Shown here: positions 1 through 11,436 of the stretch, piece by piece
How the letters are laid out: the number at the start of each line of letters is the position of its first letter
How positions within the stretch are numbered: the stretch's first letter is position 1
Assembly: GCA_039881145.1 (NCBI GenBank)
Contig: JAYKKI010000095.1
Location: forward strand, 6,996,501-7,060,500
Direction: 5' to 3'
Length of the DNA stretch: 64,000 nt
From: Druceiella hillmani
Lineage: Eukaryota; Arthropoda; Insecta; Lepidoptera; Hepialidae
The notes under the pieces: model-generated
The model's database searches: none
Told to the model about the DNA's origin: nothing
The model's input: only the letters and a program-made list of their open reading frames with translations
Position numbers and translations under genes: made by a program

Positions 1-599
1 GACCTAACTACTTCGTAGCATATTTTATGCTGAACAAAATAACAAATTTGTAATTCATAACCAGTACATCCAAAAATGTATGTCACCCTTTCAATTTAAA
101 GTGACATATGGTGCTCATTAATGAAAGGTTTGTATTAATATGATTAATCATTACGTCAAATTTCAAGTTTCTATTTCTAAGGGTTTCTGCGAAAATGTTT
201 GTGGATATTTGTAGCAATATCCCTGGACCTATCTTACAAAAATTCTTAAATAAACAGTTTTGGAAACCTTGTGAATCGTTCTTTTCATTAGTATGCCAAA
301 ATTACAAACTAGTTACCATGCTTTATGCATGCGCCTAATTTCAAGATTCTATTTGAAAGTGTTTCTGAGATAATCGGTTGTGAAATACAGATACACTAAC
401 AGACACATTAGTGGTCATATAAGGGTTAAGTTTGTTCCTTTCAAGTTAAATAATCTTAAAAAGTAACAATTTAAAAAAAACTAATACATTCTATTATTGA
501 CGTATTATGAGAAAAACATAAAACGATTATACAGATATATTGCATAAAGCTATAACGTCCTTCTAAAGTACTTTTTGCACTACACTCCACAATATGACA
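1..599. other. AT-rich non-coding stretch with diverged repeat fragments
   Basis: No gene is visible. Two short stretches (about 155-200 and 330-430) contain the phrases CAAATTTCAAGTTTCT and GTTTCTG that recur near the right ends of the interspersed repeat better seen at 1330-1730 and 53093-53725. They are probably decayed copies of it. Confidence 0.4.
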
Positions 600-1135
600 A
601 CTCATTTGTCACACCGGCAACACAAATTAAACGCCGCACTGCAATGCAATAAACTTATCTGGCATAATTGGGCGAGCAGTGCAGCGGGCGAGCGCAATGG
701 ACGCGCGACCGCCCGCTGCCACATTGTGCCAGCGCCCCGCCCGCTAATCCCCGCACAAACGCCAATTATAACGAACACGTTCAATTATGTTCCGCGCGAA
801 TTCTGAATCCAAAAATAAACAAGTCTCGATAAAATAACGTACACACAAAAACTCGCAACCCCTTCACTATCTGCCGCCCTGAGGCCAGGCTCTGAAAACG
901 CCCTCGAATATTATTTCAAAATATTAAAATTACATCCCGTCCCCGCTCTGTTTGCCGGCGCGCTACGTTTTATTAAAAACTGCATTATACACCCCCGGGG
1001 GTTGTACGAGGAGCGCACTGTTGATTTTATAAAACCCATATCATTAAAGCCCATTGATGTGTCGTGTTAGTCCGTAAGCTTCGGGTGCGCCGTTCTCGCA
1101 TAGTCTCCCCTAAAACCCGCTCGCCGTTGTGTTCT
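600..1135. other. GC-rich, CpG-containing island
   Basis: This stretch has many CpG and GC-rich words, for example around 676-755 and 945-1010, in strong contrast to its AT-rich flanks. Both strands carry short open frames (594-806 and 602-784), which is expected from GC-rich DNA, so neither is called a gene. It contains no repeat seen elsewhere in the window. It could be a conserved regulatory element, a promoter-proximal CpG region or a non-coding exon; the sequence alone does not decide. Confidence 0.4.
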
Positions 1136-1329
1136 TTCAATAGTTCAAATTAATCGCAATGCACGCCAAGTGCAGGCATGAATTTAAATTGAATTCATTG
1201 CAGCATTTGTTATATACACGGTATTGCATAATTTGTTAATTTAGCCTATGATATAGCTGAAGAATAGACTCAGCTAAAGTATACTCGGCAATTTGGAAAT
1301 GTTACGGATATCACTTAACTTTAGTGAAG

Positions 1330-1735
1330 CATAATCAGTTCCATACCTCGTTGAAAATTAAATTACTTTACTCAATATAACTCATCACAATATGGAATTC
1401 CTAGCGCAATAAATATTTAATAATCATCGTTATATAGTTTTCCTACAATCTTCGCGTAGTTTTTCAAAAATTTCCTTTTTCATAATTTTAAATTCAGTAG
1501 TTTAAGAAATAAGGGGTGAGCTATATTCTTGCATATTTTTAAATTTATTTCTGGAGATAGAGATACCTAAAACGACGAAAAACATTTTTGAGACCTTTTA
1601 AAAAGACAGTACTAGTTCTTACGTCAAATGGCTACTGGGGAAACAGTTGTGACCGACGAAGGGACGGACACGGAAGAGGTCTTATAAAGTTTCCGTTTCT
1701 CCTTTTGAAGTACGGAGCCCTAAAAGCTTATTAAG
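1330..1735 (+). repeat. interspersed repeat ending in an ACGGAGCCCTAAAAG motif
   Basis: The segment opens near CATACCTCGTTGAAAATTAA and closes with GAAGTACGGAGCCCTAAAAG. In between it has the same order of words as the copies at 53093-53725 and 46385-47215: a TCAGTAGTTT phrase, an AGATATA-like phrase, a GAGACC(C/T)TT phrase, a (T)CAAAT phrase, and a gacggacac then TTATAA close. The family looks like the widespread arthropod repeat bounded by an ACCGGCCAAGTGCGAGTC-type start and a GGGTACGGAACCCTAA-type end. It is diverged and non-coding. Confidence 0.55.
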
Positions 1736-3670
1736 TGTTATTATCCTATTTTTTTCATATTTTGAATATACGTGGTTAAAAATTTATTGAAGGAGGGGTT
1801 GTACCGCTTTTTGGAAATTCATTGGTGATAAAGGAGACAATCCAGAGGAGAAATATCAAAAAACATTACTGGAAATTTTCACGTGCATTATAGAACAGCC
1901 CTTCAATTACATCGCACTCAATAGAGTCCGGGAAAAAAATGATCTCCGTGTTCTATTAATAAAAAAAAATATTTATTCATGTTTCCATGAGTTCGTGTTA
2001 ACTAAATGTAAAACTTAATCTTACACTTAAAAAGCTCTGATGCTTAGACATACAGACGGAAGATAGACATGATGAAATTTTTTCCATTTGAAAAACAACG
2101 AATACGAATGACTAACGACATACCGTTACGCATCGTATTAATCTGTCTAACGTTTTAAAAAGACCTGTTAAGAACTAGTGGAACTCGTACCACAAGGGTT
2201 CTGTACACATTTAGGCGTTTATAAACATTTAATGGTACATAATACTATTTTACAAGATTTTAATTTTTTAGACGAATTTTTTTATGTATATCATATAAAA
2301 AAATATTTGTTTAACTTTAAATTAACGATTTTCGAACATTTTCCTTTCTTTGTGCTGTAAGACCTTGCTTTTTGCCAAATTTCTTGATTCTAGGTCAATA
2401 AGAAATACCCTATAGGGGAATAACACGAAAAGATTTTAATAGGTGATACAAATTGTTCATCCTGTATTAGTTTATAAGATATTAATATGCCGAAGCATTC
2501 TTCAATCTTATTAACACACTTTATACGCACAGTTGTTCCTAATGTAAATCATGGTTTCGCCTACTTTCTTCTATCTTAAAGGTTTCTTAATATTGCATGA
2601 ATGCAATTTTATGACGAAAAGTTTTAGTGATGACGGAGGGTTTTAAAGGAAAAAGTCAGTCAAGACTTTAGGTATAGATAAAAAAACTACTAATGGATCA
2701 ATATCTAAAATTAATTATTATATAAAACAGCATTAAGAAAATAGCATTTAAATGAAAAATTTCGACCTAACACATTAATAATTTACCACGAATCAATCTA
2801 AAATAATAGTATTAATTTACAAAATCGTTTATATTACTGGGCACAACAAGTGTCCTTATTCCACAAGGATATTTAACTTATTAAGATGTCGAATACCTAT
2901 TAGAATGAAGCTAGATTTTAGTAACTGCTGCATTTGTGGAAATTCCATAAAATATAAATAATATCTATGTTTACTTATTTTTTCTGGAGTGTGTATATTT
3001 TCTTAAGTGGAAGCGAAATATTTAAATAAATATCTAAATTAGTCGACAGCAAGACACTAAGGAATATGCTCCCTAGCTTATAACTGTTGGACCGATGGAC
3101 GGAGTTTATTTAATGTGAAGTGATGGCCAACAACGCTTTGCCTATAAATATATTCAATTAGTAACAAACTAAAGATCGTTTAAGTTTCATTGTAATCAAT
3201 GGAGACAGAATCTTAAATTATTTGGCATTTAAAGTCTTTCACAGAAAGATTTAATCGTCTAAATAATAATACAATCGATCCATATATAATTGAGACTTTG
3301 GCCACAGACCAGAGTGTTTTTGGCTTGTAACAATTATACGACCAAATATTTAAAGGTTCAGTAGACACTAATAAGTAACTATACATTATTTTATATTTTG
3401 AAGTACTGGCACTTGCTTATTAAAATTTAAATAAAATAAATTTAAGATATTTAATTCACATAATTATCAAAATGCGTTGCTCTCAATTTTTGTCCGCGTG
3501 AATTTCTAACATTAAAACCAATTGTTCGAAGAAACATCTCATATTTTAATTTTAAAACACATTTTTAAAACATGACATGCTTTGATACACATGTTTTAAT
3601 TCGTGAAGATATTTCGCTTGCGCGATTTAACTACTTAAAGTGCCATCTATTGTGTTAAACGTGGATTAAT
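1736..3670. other. AT-rich non-coding stretch
   Basis: I see no gene, transposon end or array here. A small fragment around 2040-2080 (CATACAGACGGA then GATAGACATGATGAAAT) looks like another trace of the repeat family at 1330-1735. The open frame at 2178-2360 has AT-driven composition and no recognisable motif. Confidence 0.5.
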
Positions 3671-3680
3671 GTTATATAAT

Positions 3681-3784
3681 CTTTGCTAATATCCCACCTG
3701 AAGATGTTGTAATACAACGAAACCTAGGTCGTGGTTAAAAAATTAAAGTAGAAATAATATTACATCACGTAGTTTCATTTAATT
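3681..3784 (+). repeat. single arm of the foldback family (copy 1)
   Basis: This 104-bp segment runs from CTTTGCTAATATCCCACCTG through ACCTAGGTCGTGGTT to CACGTAGTTTCATTTAATT. The same sequence forms one arm of the hairpins at 22471, 45267 and 51081. Only one arm is present, so it cannot fold back on itself. It is bracketed by a 10-bp direct repeat GTTATATAAT (3671-3680 and 3785-3794), which may be a target-site duplication. Confidence 0.75.
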
Positions 3785-3939
3785 GTTATATAATAATTTA
3801 AATAAATGTTAACTTAAGTGTAAAAATCATAACTTTTAAGATATTCAAAATGTTTTTGAATATCTTTTGTCTATAAATGATTTTTGAGTTTGACAAAACG
3901 ACTTAATTAGTATAATAAAGCGACTTTATTAATATAAAT

Positions 3940-4245
3940 GTATATACTGATATATTTCATTTACTATCTTGTTTATGTAGAATAATATTTATATGACAAA
4001 CATATACGTATTGATATATTTAGTTTACTATTTTATTGATGCGAAATACTATTTATTTAGCAAGCGTATACGTACTGATATATTTCGCTTTCTATCTTAT
4101 TTATGCAAAATACTATTTATATGACAAGCGTATACATATTCATATATCTAATTTATGCAAAATACTATTTATATGACATGCGTATACGTATTGATATATT
4201 TCGTGTACTATGTTATTCATGTAAAATTTATGTGACAAATACGTA
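3940..4245 (+). repeat. diverged tandem repeat, period 60-72 bp, about 5 units
   Basis: Units share TATACGTA(C/T)TGATATATTT, a CTATCTTATTTATGCA-like phrase and ATACTATTTATATGACAAGC. Unit starts fall near 3940, 4009, 4070, 4138 and 4188. The units have drifted by base changes and short deletions. No coding frame crosses them. Confidence 0.75.
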
Positions 4246-4589
4246 AACATCTGGCATAGATTAATTAAACAAGTATTTCTTACACGTAATATACCAACAT
4301 TAAAAATGTATTAGTTAATTTGGATGATAACTAACAAGCTTATGACTTAATTCAATAATAAGAATATATTTATACAATTTAATGTAATAAGCAAATACGA
4401 AAACTAAATGAAAATGGTCAACATGCTTGCTTTATTCTACAACGATATGTAATTGCGTCTACAAATCCTATATGACATCCGCATACAATATTAACTTAAT
4501 TTAATGGAAGCACACGACCCAAGCATCTAATGACGATATAGAGGGAATCGTATACTTTCGATTTATTAGCCATGACCCAATAACGAGTA

Positions 4590-4815
4590 TAATGCCGCCG
4601 CTGGTACGGCTCTCTAATGGGTCAATTTCGGTGTCGGGTCAATCAGGGCCGACTAAAATAGATGGTCGTCGGCGCTTATCGGCCCGGACGGTCGCGATAG
4701 AGCTATCGGCGACCCGCTTTATTATTAGCCATCGACTTATCGACTACGCGACCGACTGCAGCTCGCTATCAATTAGCTCCCCGCACACGAGACAGAGTCC
4801 GAAAGATCGAGTCTA
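4590..4815. other. GC-rich island with repeated TATCGGC/TATCGAC words
   Basis: About 225 bases rich in GC and CpG in an AT-rich surround. A 74-codon frame is open on the + strand (4592-4816), but no splice acceptor, protein motif or poly(A) signal supports it. Words such as TTATCGGCCC, CTATCGGCGACC and CTTATCGACTACG recur. This may be a regulatory element. Confidence 0.35.
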
Positions 4816-5223
4816 ATGGACTCTTAAATAAGAATGAACTAACATGCGATTAGCATTTTTCGTCTATGCTACCGAATTGCGATTAAGAAGCGTCACTGTT
4901 TAATTAACTGTGTATTATATGATGATAAATTACCAGCACATAACGGTAATCTTTGCGAATGGTTTTATAATTAATCGTTTATCAAACTGGCTTAGATGTT
5001 ACATTCCATATTTCATTTTGTATTCACGTTAATTAATAGTTGCGGTAGTAGCAAAAGTTTGGACTGTCTATAGAAGGACATTTAGTCTTCAAACATATTT
5101 TAATAGCATGACTTTTGGCTATTATTTATCTGACATGCGATTAGTTAGTGAATAATAAGGTTTTCTTTATTTAAGCTAGAGAGCACAGCTTATAAATAAA
5201 CTAATAACTAGTAGATAAACCAA

Positions 5224-5234
5224 ATATATGTGTA

Positions 5235-5293
<59 letters not shown>

Positions 5294-5294
5294 T
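5224..5294. repeat. (TA)n microsatellite
   Basis: A TA dinucleotide run of about 70 bases with a few TG and CA interruptions. Confidence 0.95.
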
Positions 5295-5399
5295 TGTTTC
5301 CTGAAACATCCCTTGCCCGACTTACAAATTTATAGAAATATTGGACGTATCGAAGAACACAAGAACAAAATGTTATAAAAAAATAGTAACAACAACGAA

Positions 5400-5568
5400 T
5401 AAGACATCCGTCTTGAACTACCGTTCAACTCCATACTCCAATTCCTGAAGCGGTCAATGAACCAGAAAAAAATGTCAACTCAGGTTGCATCTCGTAATAT
5501 TGTGTTTAGCAATGTAAGTGTACGAAGGGGGCTAAACGCAGCAAGATATTCGTGCGCGCTCTAGGCAG
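5400..5568 (+). other. open segment without start codon, unrecognised
   Basis: A + strand frame opens after a TAA at about 5400 and reads about 55 codons (DIRLELPFNSILQFLKRS near the start) to a TAG at about 5566. It contains a consensus donor-like GTAAGT at 5515. Its composition is less AT-driven than its flanks. I do not recognise the peptide and no acceptor is obvious, so it may be a decayed transposon piece. Confidence 0.15.
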
Positions 5569-5752
5569 GTGAAATAAACTAAGACATCCTATCATGTAAC
5601 AGATAGGAATTTAAAATACTACTATACTCAAGATAGAGGTATTATCTAGGTAATGAATAATCAATTTAAAAAAATGTATGATCGTAAGCAATTCCCATCG
5701 GAGTCGAAGGCAAAAACCAAGAAGAATTTTTCAAGAATTCTACGACTAAAAA

Positions 5753-5754
<2 letters not shown>

Positions 5755-5795
<41 letters not shown>
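5755..5795. repeat. (TA)n microsatellite
   Basis: A run of about 40 bases of TA. It creates an artificial Tyr-Ile-rich open frame (5653-5844), which is not a gene. Confidence 0.95.
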
Positions 5796-5798
<3 letters not shown>

Positions 5799-6224
5799 TT
5801 TCCGGGAACAGATGCCTGAAAAAAAGCTGTTCAATTATATATAGTTCATAGTAAAATACACAATTTTCTAAATGAGTTAAAAAAAATTACACAAACAAAT
5901 AACACAAGACAAACAATTATGAATATTTTTTTTTATTTTCTAAAAAAAGTCATCTTTTAAATGTTATTTTAACGACAATCAATTTTTTCAGTCAAATAAT
6001 AACGTCTTTCTTTGTCCGTCTCTTATTCCCGTACACCGTGTAGTATACACACATATATTTATATATTTAAATAATAATGCAAACGATAAACATGAATACG
6101 TCGTAGAGGTGATTGGACAGGTAAATTAAGATAAATAAGGTATTTGTGTAGGGAAATATTTGAAATTTTTATGAGTATTATGATAAGTATTTAATTTATG
6201 ATTATTTATATGAATATTAACTAT

Positions 6225-6475
6225 ATAGGCGGATTAATTTACTTTATTACCGTACCAAATTTCAAGTTCCTGCTTAAACTGTTTCTGCGACAGCACTGTT
6301 GACATTTTCATTAATTTCTTTACAGCACTGTTGACATTTTCATTAATATCTTACTGTGACAGACGTACATCACTGTGAAATACGGAGAGAGCCGTATACG
6401 TAAATGATCTTATAAGTGTCGGGCCCTGATAAGATCATTCACTTTTTCTTCTTTTAAGGTACAAAGCCTTAATAA
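6225..6475 (+). repeat. interspersed repeat fragment with internal 33-bp duplication
   Basis: This is the right-hand part of the same family as 1330-1735: GCGGATTAAT, CCAAATTTCAAGTTCCTG, GTTTCTGCGACAG, then GATCTTATAAG and a GGTACAAAGCC end. Inside it, CAGCACTGTTGACATTTTCA is duplicated in tandem (about 6295-6350). Confidence 0.5.
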
Positions 6476-6597
6476 CCACGCATTAGTATACTATTGGATA
6501 CGTCATAATTTAGAATTAATGTGGAACGCTGACAGACAACTGTTTGGAACAAAGGAATATCGAGAGTTTCGGTGATTGGATATGCAAACTATTTCAC

Positions 6598-6735
6598 ATT
6601 TAACTAGCAACGTATTAATTACATATGAATTAACTACCAACGTATTAACTCCCCCAATTATTACCTGCAAGTAACCGGGTAATTAACCAGCAATGTATTA
6701 AGTAATTAGCAACGTGTTAATTACTCGATTACTTA
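6598..6735 (+). repeat. short irregular repeat of an AACTAGCAACGTATTAATTA word
   Basis: The word (A/T)ACTAGCAACGTATTAATTA or a close variant occurs about five times in 140 bases, with the phrase TTACCTGCAAG appearing twice. No function is evident. Confidence 0.55.
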
Positions 6736-6884
6736 CCTGCAAGGTGGTAAATGGTATCCGAGAAGGAAGTTGATAAAGTCAGTTATTTTCCTCGGAATTC
6801 TATACTGTAAACTGCAGATGACAGTTTTGATGATGTGTCTAATACATTAATGTTAATCGGAAATGATAAATTTTATTTCATGTA

Positions 6885-7080
6885 ATACATTAACAGTCGG
6901 CAATAAGCAAGGGTTCGAATCTCGGTCCGCTTCCATTTATTATTTTGGCAAATGGGCCACGGGCTAAGCCACGTGATGATCTTACGTTTGATACCACAGT
7001 GTCTTGCATCACCGTCTGTTGAGCTCTATAGCTTGATGCAGATGCTGCCGTTGAATGGACTAAAGCGAGTGGATTAAAGT
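6885..7080 (+). repeat. possible SINE remnant with a tRNA B-box-like word
   Basis: GGGTTCGAATCTCGGTCCGC (6911-6930) matches a tRNA T-loop/B-box, but there is no A box, anticodon arm or acceptor pairing upstream. It is followed by GGCAAATGGGCCACGGGCTA, a phrase like those in lepidopteran SINE-type repeats. A decayed tRNA-derived SINE is more likely than a tRNA gene. Confidence 0.3.
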
Positions 7081-7754
7081 TTAACGGTGACTATTCTCAG
7101 TGGTGAATTATATTCGTGTTCAAGTTCCTATTAGCCACAATTGTAATATTAGCACCAGCTCGTTACGTCGCTTGATTAGAATAACGTATTTGGACGCAAG
7201 CTTCGATACACAGCCTTACAAGATCGCTCTGCTGAAATATCTCGCTAATCTTTTCCTACTCTCGTATTGTCCTGTGAAATTTAAGCCATCTTATCACATA
7301 AACCTCTATTAATATTCTTCATTAGACATTATTTCATAGTAATATTGAAGATTCGAAAAGATAAGTACTGTCTTATACTTAAAAAATTCAGAAGACTTTT
7401 TAAGGCACTTATACGGAATTCAATGGTTACTTCCCTTTTTTCTTTCCTACTTCTTTTATCCTTGGCCCAGCAAACTTTCATTTTCTCGTATTTTACTCGT
7501 ATTTATTTTTAAACTACTGCATAGAAAAACTTTTCTGTCCTATAATTTCCTATCAGGTATGCATTTTTCCTCTATTTGAGAGCTTTCGAGCACAAATTGT
7601 CGGCCTTACCATAGTCGTGAACCATTCTATATCATGGCACCCCCGTGCCTATTTAATAAGTAATATATTTGTGATGAAATTCGTTCATTCCATTAGATTC
7701 TTTTTTGTATTTAATTTTTGTTTATTTTCTTTTTCGTTACGAATTGGGAAACTG

Positions 7755-7834
<80 letters not shown>

Positions 7835-7835
7835 C
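7755..7835. repeat. (TA)n microsatellite
   Basis: About 80 bases of TA dinucleotides. They produce Tyr-Ile open frames on both strands (7617-7844 and 7737-7961) that are not genes. Confidence 0.95.
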
Positions 7836-7839
7836 AGAA

Positions 7840-8600
7840 AATAAATAAAGAACACAGACAAAATTACCTGAAGCTTTGGGCCCTATAGTTAACGATGCGA
7901 ACACAAATAAACTTTCATAAATACATAAAGAATTGATAGACAAAGAGGAAATCTTAAACACTGACCAAATATAAATTTGTTTTTTTATATTTTTTGGCTC
8001 TAAAACTGCGAATAAGTTATCTTTGGATGAAAGTATTATTCTTTAATCAGAGCCTTCTTAAAGTGAATACAAATAACCAAAAAATCATTTACAAGCAAGC
8101 CAAAGTTATAAAGATCTACACGAATTCACACAATAATATTAACGATGAGCAGGAACAAAACTAGTAAATTGATCATGATCTTAACCTGGTTATATTAATG
8201 CTTTTACGAAAAGTTTTTATGCTGCAATTGATAGACTTAACCTATTCTCTCAAGACATCGATATTTTTTTTACTCTGGCAATAATCTAAAACATGTTACT
8301 ATCAGCAAACAAATATTAAAACATACATATTTATTTTACCACTTTAAAAAGTTCTCAGTTCACTTTTTTCCAATTATACACTAGATGTTCAGTACATTTG
8401 TTTGACAATAAACTTGAACCTGTTCCCTCGAAGGCCCAAAACCATCGCTATCCTTTAGTTTCATGCTCTCCAAAATAATATAATCAAACGAGGGTATTCC
8501 TCCACTTAATTACTGCAACCTGATTCTTGTAACTAGAAAGAACCGATCTAAGCGAGATATACAGCAGCCCGACTACGAACAAAACCCGTACAGTATAACC
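7840..8600. other. AT-rich non-coding stretch
   Basis: I see no gene, repeat or transposon end here. Confidence 0.5.
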
Positions 8601-8639
8601 AGTTAATCACGAATAACAAAATGTTATTATAAAAATAAC

Positions 8640-8912
8640 TTGGGTCCAATTCAGATGAAAGCTAATAGCGTACGGGGCCCGAGGCGTCGTTTTGTAATTA
8701 TAAATTATGACAACCAGTTGTTATTTAAAAACTCAAGTAATATTAAATACGACCAAAATATGAAATCCGTCTGCCTAACGTGTGAAACAATTATAATCAT
8801 TGGAAGCAAACCGACTTCCCACGGGGCGAGCGACTCGTTGATTTTAACTCACGGACAATTTCTGAATTTCAAACACATAACATTTAATCCTTCCCCGGCA
8901 TTAGGACCCTAG
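8640..8912. other. GC-richer island, repeat-free
   Basis: Blocks such as GCGTACGGGGCCCGAGGCGT and CCCACGGGGCGAGCGACTCG interrupt the AT-rich background. A 90-codon frame is open on the + strand but no splice site, poly(A) signal or protein motif backs it. A conserved non-coding element is a reasonable alternative. Confidence 0.3.
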
Positions 8913-9299
8913 GGAACGCCCAATAGCATTTGGCTCTTATAACTTGAGTAGGGTCTATCTTTATATGCAATCTCTTCCCCATTTAAAGTTTTGATAGAGG
9001 ATCGACGCCGGTTTAAGCTGCTCGTATAATTTATATTGAAATGTCCCATTGATAACTTATGTTATTTGAGGCTTTTACTGTTTACCGTATCTATAGTCGC
9101 AAAGTTTCGGTAATCTTTAACAGCTTTTTAACGTAGTCGTTATTACTTATTGGTCATTACAATTCTTCGTTTATCATCATAATAACTTTTTTAAGTTTGG
9201 AAATTGACAAAGCTACTTTGACAAAGACCGAAGTTAGTTTTTGTATCAAACATTGACCTGCATAGTTTAATTTAACTTTAGGAGAGGCTGGCGAGTTCA

Positions 9300-9900
9300 A
9301 TCAAAGTTTATATTTATTTATTTACTTTATTTTATTTTCTTTCAAGTAGAACTATTAAAGTCTCTTGTGACATGTCACGATTTAACTTCTAATTTTTATG
9401 AATAAATATCCTTATTGTCTATACGTATATATACAAATCCCACTTAATGAAGGTCGGAATGTGCATTTTACACTATACTGTACACTATAATGACCTCTGC
9501 TATAATAAGTCTTTGAAATAAGCACATGTTTAATATGCGTTTTAAATTTCGCTATGGGAAGGTTTATTATGTCCTCAGGTATCTTGTCAAAAAAAGCGAA
9601 CATCTTTACCCAGAAAAGACTTATTAGTGATTTGTAATCTGAATTGAATATTGTGGATTTTAATTTTATTTCTTATTTATTTATTTATCTACTGTAATTT
9701 AGACTACGACATATGCTGTGGAAATATACAAAATAAACTAATCTGACCTTCGCCGTATCAGTCAGCTGCCTAATTTTTCTAACTGCAAACGCAGCTGGCT
9801 TAACCTACTAGCTAGTGAACGTATATGAGCAGCCCATTGTATCTTATGATCTGTAGCTATACCCAGGAAAATGGCAGTGGTTACTAGTACTTACTTCTAG
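9300..9900 (-). pseudogene. jockey-like non-LTR retrotransposon, 3' end remnant
   Basis: On the - strand, bases 9880 to 9690 read FLGIATDHKIQWAAHIRSLA, then after a frameshift IRQLTDTAKVRLVYFVYFHS. This is the segment downstream of the reverse transcriptase catalytic motifs in insect jockey-type elements. Bases 9603 to 9430 then read FFDKIPEDIINLPIAKFKTH and ISKTYYS, the usual C-terminal end of such ORF2 proteins. The part between is missing. The - strand ends in an A/T-rich AAATAAATAAAT-type tail (9300-9345). The RT core, endonuclease and ORF1 are absent, so it is a dead, 5'-truncated copy. Confidence 0.85.
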
Positions 9901-11013
9901 TACTTACTATTCAAAATTAGGCGGCGAATATTTAATACACAATTTTAGAGAACAAAAGTTTATAAAAAAATCCTCTCCTGCTTAGACAAGTAATTCCGAA
10001 TTTTTTTCTGTTTCTTTAAACTTCGTATGTGGGTAGTAAATTAGCTAAAAATTTTAATTATTATATCGTAAGTTCATATTTTATAGAGTTTACGAAAATT
10101 GCACGCTTTACAGTAGGCTAATAATAGTGTCAGAGTTACCTACTAAAAATGTAGTTAAATGAACTTTGATTTTATGAAACTACAATTTTCGTAAGGAAAA
10201 GAATGACGAACATGTTTTTTATTAATGTTTCAATAAACTAGACTTTTGGTCAAATGCCCAACTAAAGACTTTTTGTTTCCATTGTTTACATATCACCTTT
10301 TTGTCACTCTTAAGATTGATTGAAAACATTCAAAGCTAGAAAATAAAAACACTTCATTCAGGCTGAATCATAAAACAGTCAGTTCTCAGATTTTACTGCG
10401 ACTAGGTTCTTGACTGTAACATATACGTAATTATGCTTTGTGTTTATTGACTTTTTGCCATTTTTTTTAAATGTACCAAAAAAGAATTAAATTATTTTGG
10501 TCGTCGTGGTTTTAAATTCCTTAGAGTTTAAAATGCGTTTACCCTGCAGCAAACGAATTAACATTATATTACAAACTCTACATCATCACCACGTTGGCGC
10601 TAAATTAGGTACCTTAAAATCATCAAATATGATTTTAATTATTATCAAATATTTAGGCAAATGATTTCATATCCTTCATCAAGCTACACAAGATGAAGTA
10701 TATAGACTGGGCACCACGCGACAAATCAAGTGATTTTTCCAAATCAACCATATAGTCGAGTTTTTAAACCAAGATACACAAGTCATTTACGTGCGATACT
10801 CAAACTTGAACACTAATGAATGATACCGTGAAGAAGATGAGGGTTACATAATTATCAATGAAGAAAGTTTTCAAAACGAAGTGTACAATAATTTCGACAA
10901 AAACAAGAATAACTCAATTTTGCTCAGCGCATTACAACACCAGAGTAGCGCTGGACTGCATAGGTTGCACGAAGACATGATGGATAATTGAGTAGACTAC
11001 TTGCAGAGTGATG
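9901..11013. other. AT-rich non-coding stretch
   Basis: I see no gene or repeat I can name. The final 8 bases of the interval adjoin the target duplication of the hAT-type element that follows. Confidence 0.5.
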
Positions 11014-11021
11014 CCTTAGAG

Positions 11022-11428
11022 CAGGAGTTCCCAACCAGGGGGGCGCGCCTCCCAAGGGGGGCATAGAGAGATGTCAAGGGGGGCGGAAAGCGTTTGCATT
11101 TTAGAAAGAAAAAACAAAAAAATATACAAACAACATTAAAATATAACGTTTAATTTACATGCATAAAATTAATGAAATTAAATATCATATTCACTATTAT
11201 TACCACAAACTTGCGAAAAATTTGACGTTTTGGTGTACATTTTTTTGTTGAGAAATCATTAATATTGTGTCTCACTGTTAAAATGTAAGTTTGTGTATTT
11301 ACAAACTTCAGTTACCATTTTTATTTAATTTACTAAATCAAAAGGGGGCATAAAAAGTAAAGGGGGGGGCATGAAAATATAATTTATAGTCCGGGGAGCC
11401 ACAATAAAAAAAAGGTTGGAAAACCCTG
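11022..11428. mobile_element. hAT-type MITE with 8-bp target-site duplication
   Basis: The left end CAGGAGTTCCCAACCAGGGG and the inverse of the right end CAGGGTTTTCCAACCTTTTT form imperfect terminal inverted repeats. They are flanked by CCTTAGAG (11014-11021) and CCTTAGAA (11429-11436), a near-perfect 8-bp duplication typical of hAT elements. The 407-bp element has no transposase. It carries runs of GGGGGGC near both ends, as in non-autonomous hAT elements of the CAGNGGTTCCCAACC type. Confidence 0.88.
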
Positions 11429-11436
11429 CCTTAGAA

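Noticed and set aside
6905..6935. tRNA gene suggested by GGGTTCGAATC
   Set aside because: Only the T-loop-like word is present; no A box, D arm, anticodon arm or acceptor stem can be drawn.
7617..7961. Tyr-Ile-rich ORFs on both strands
   Set aside because: They are translations of a (TA)n run; the same applies to 5653-5844 and 13513-13760.
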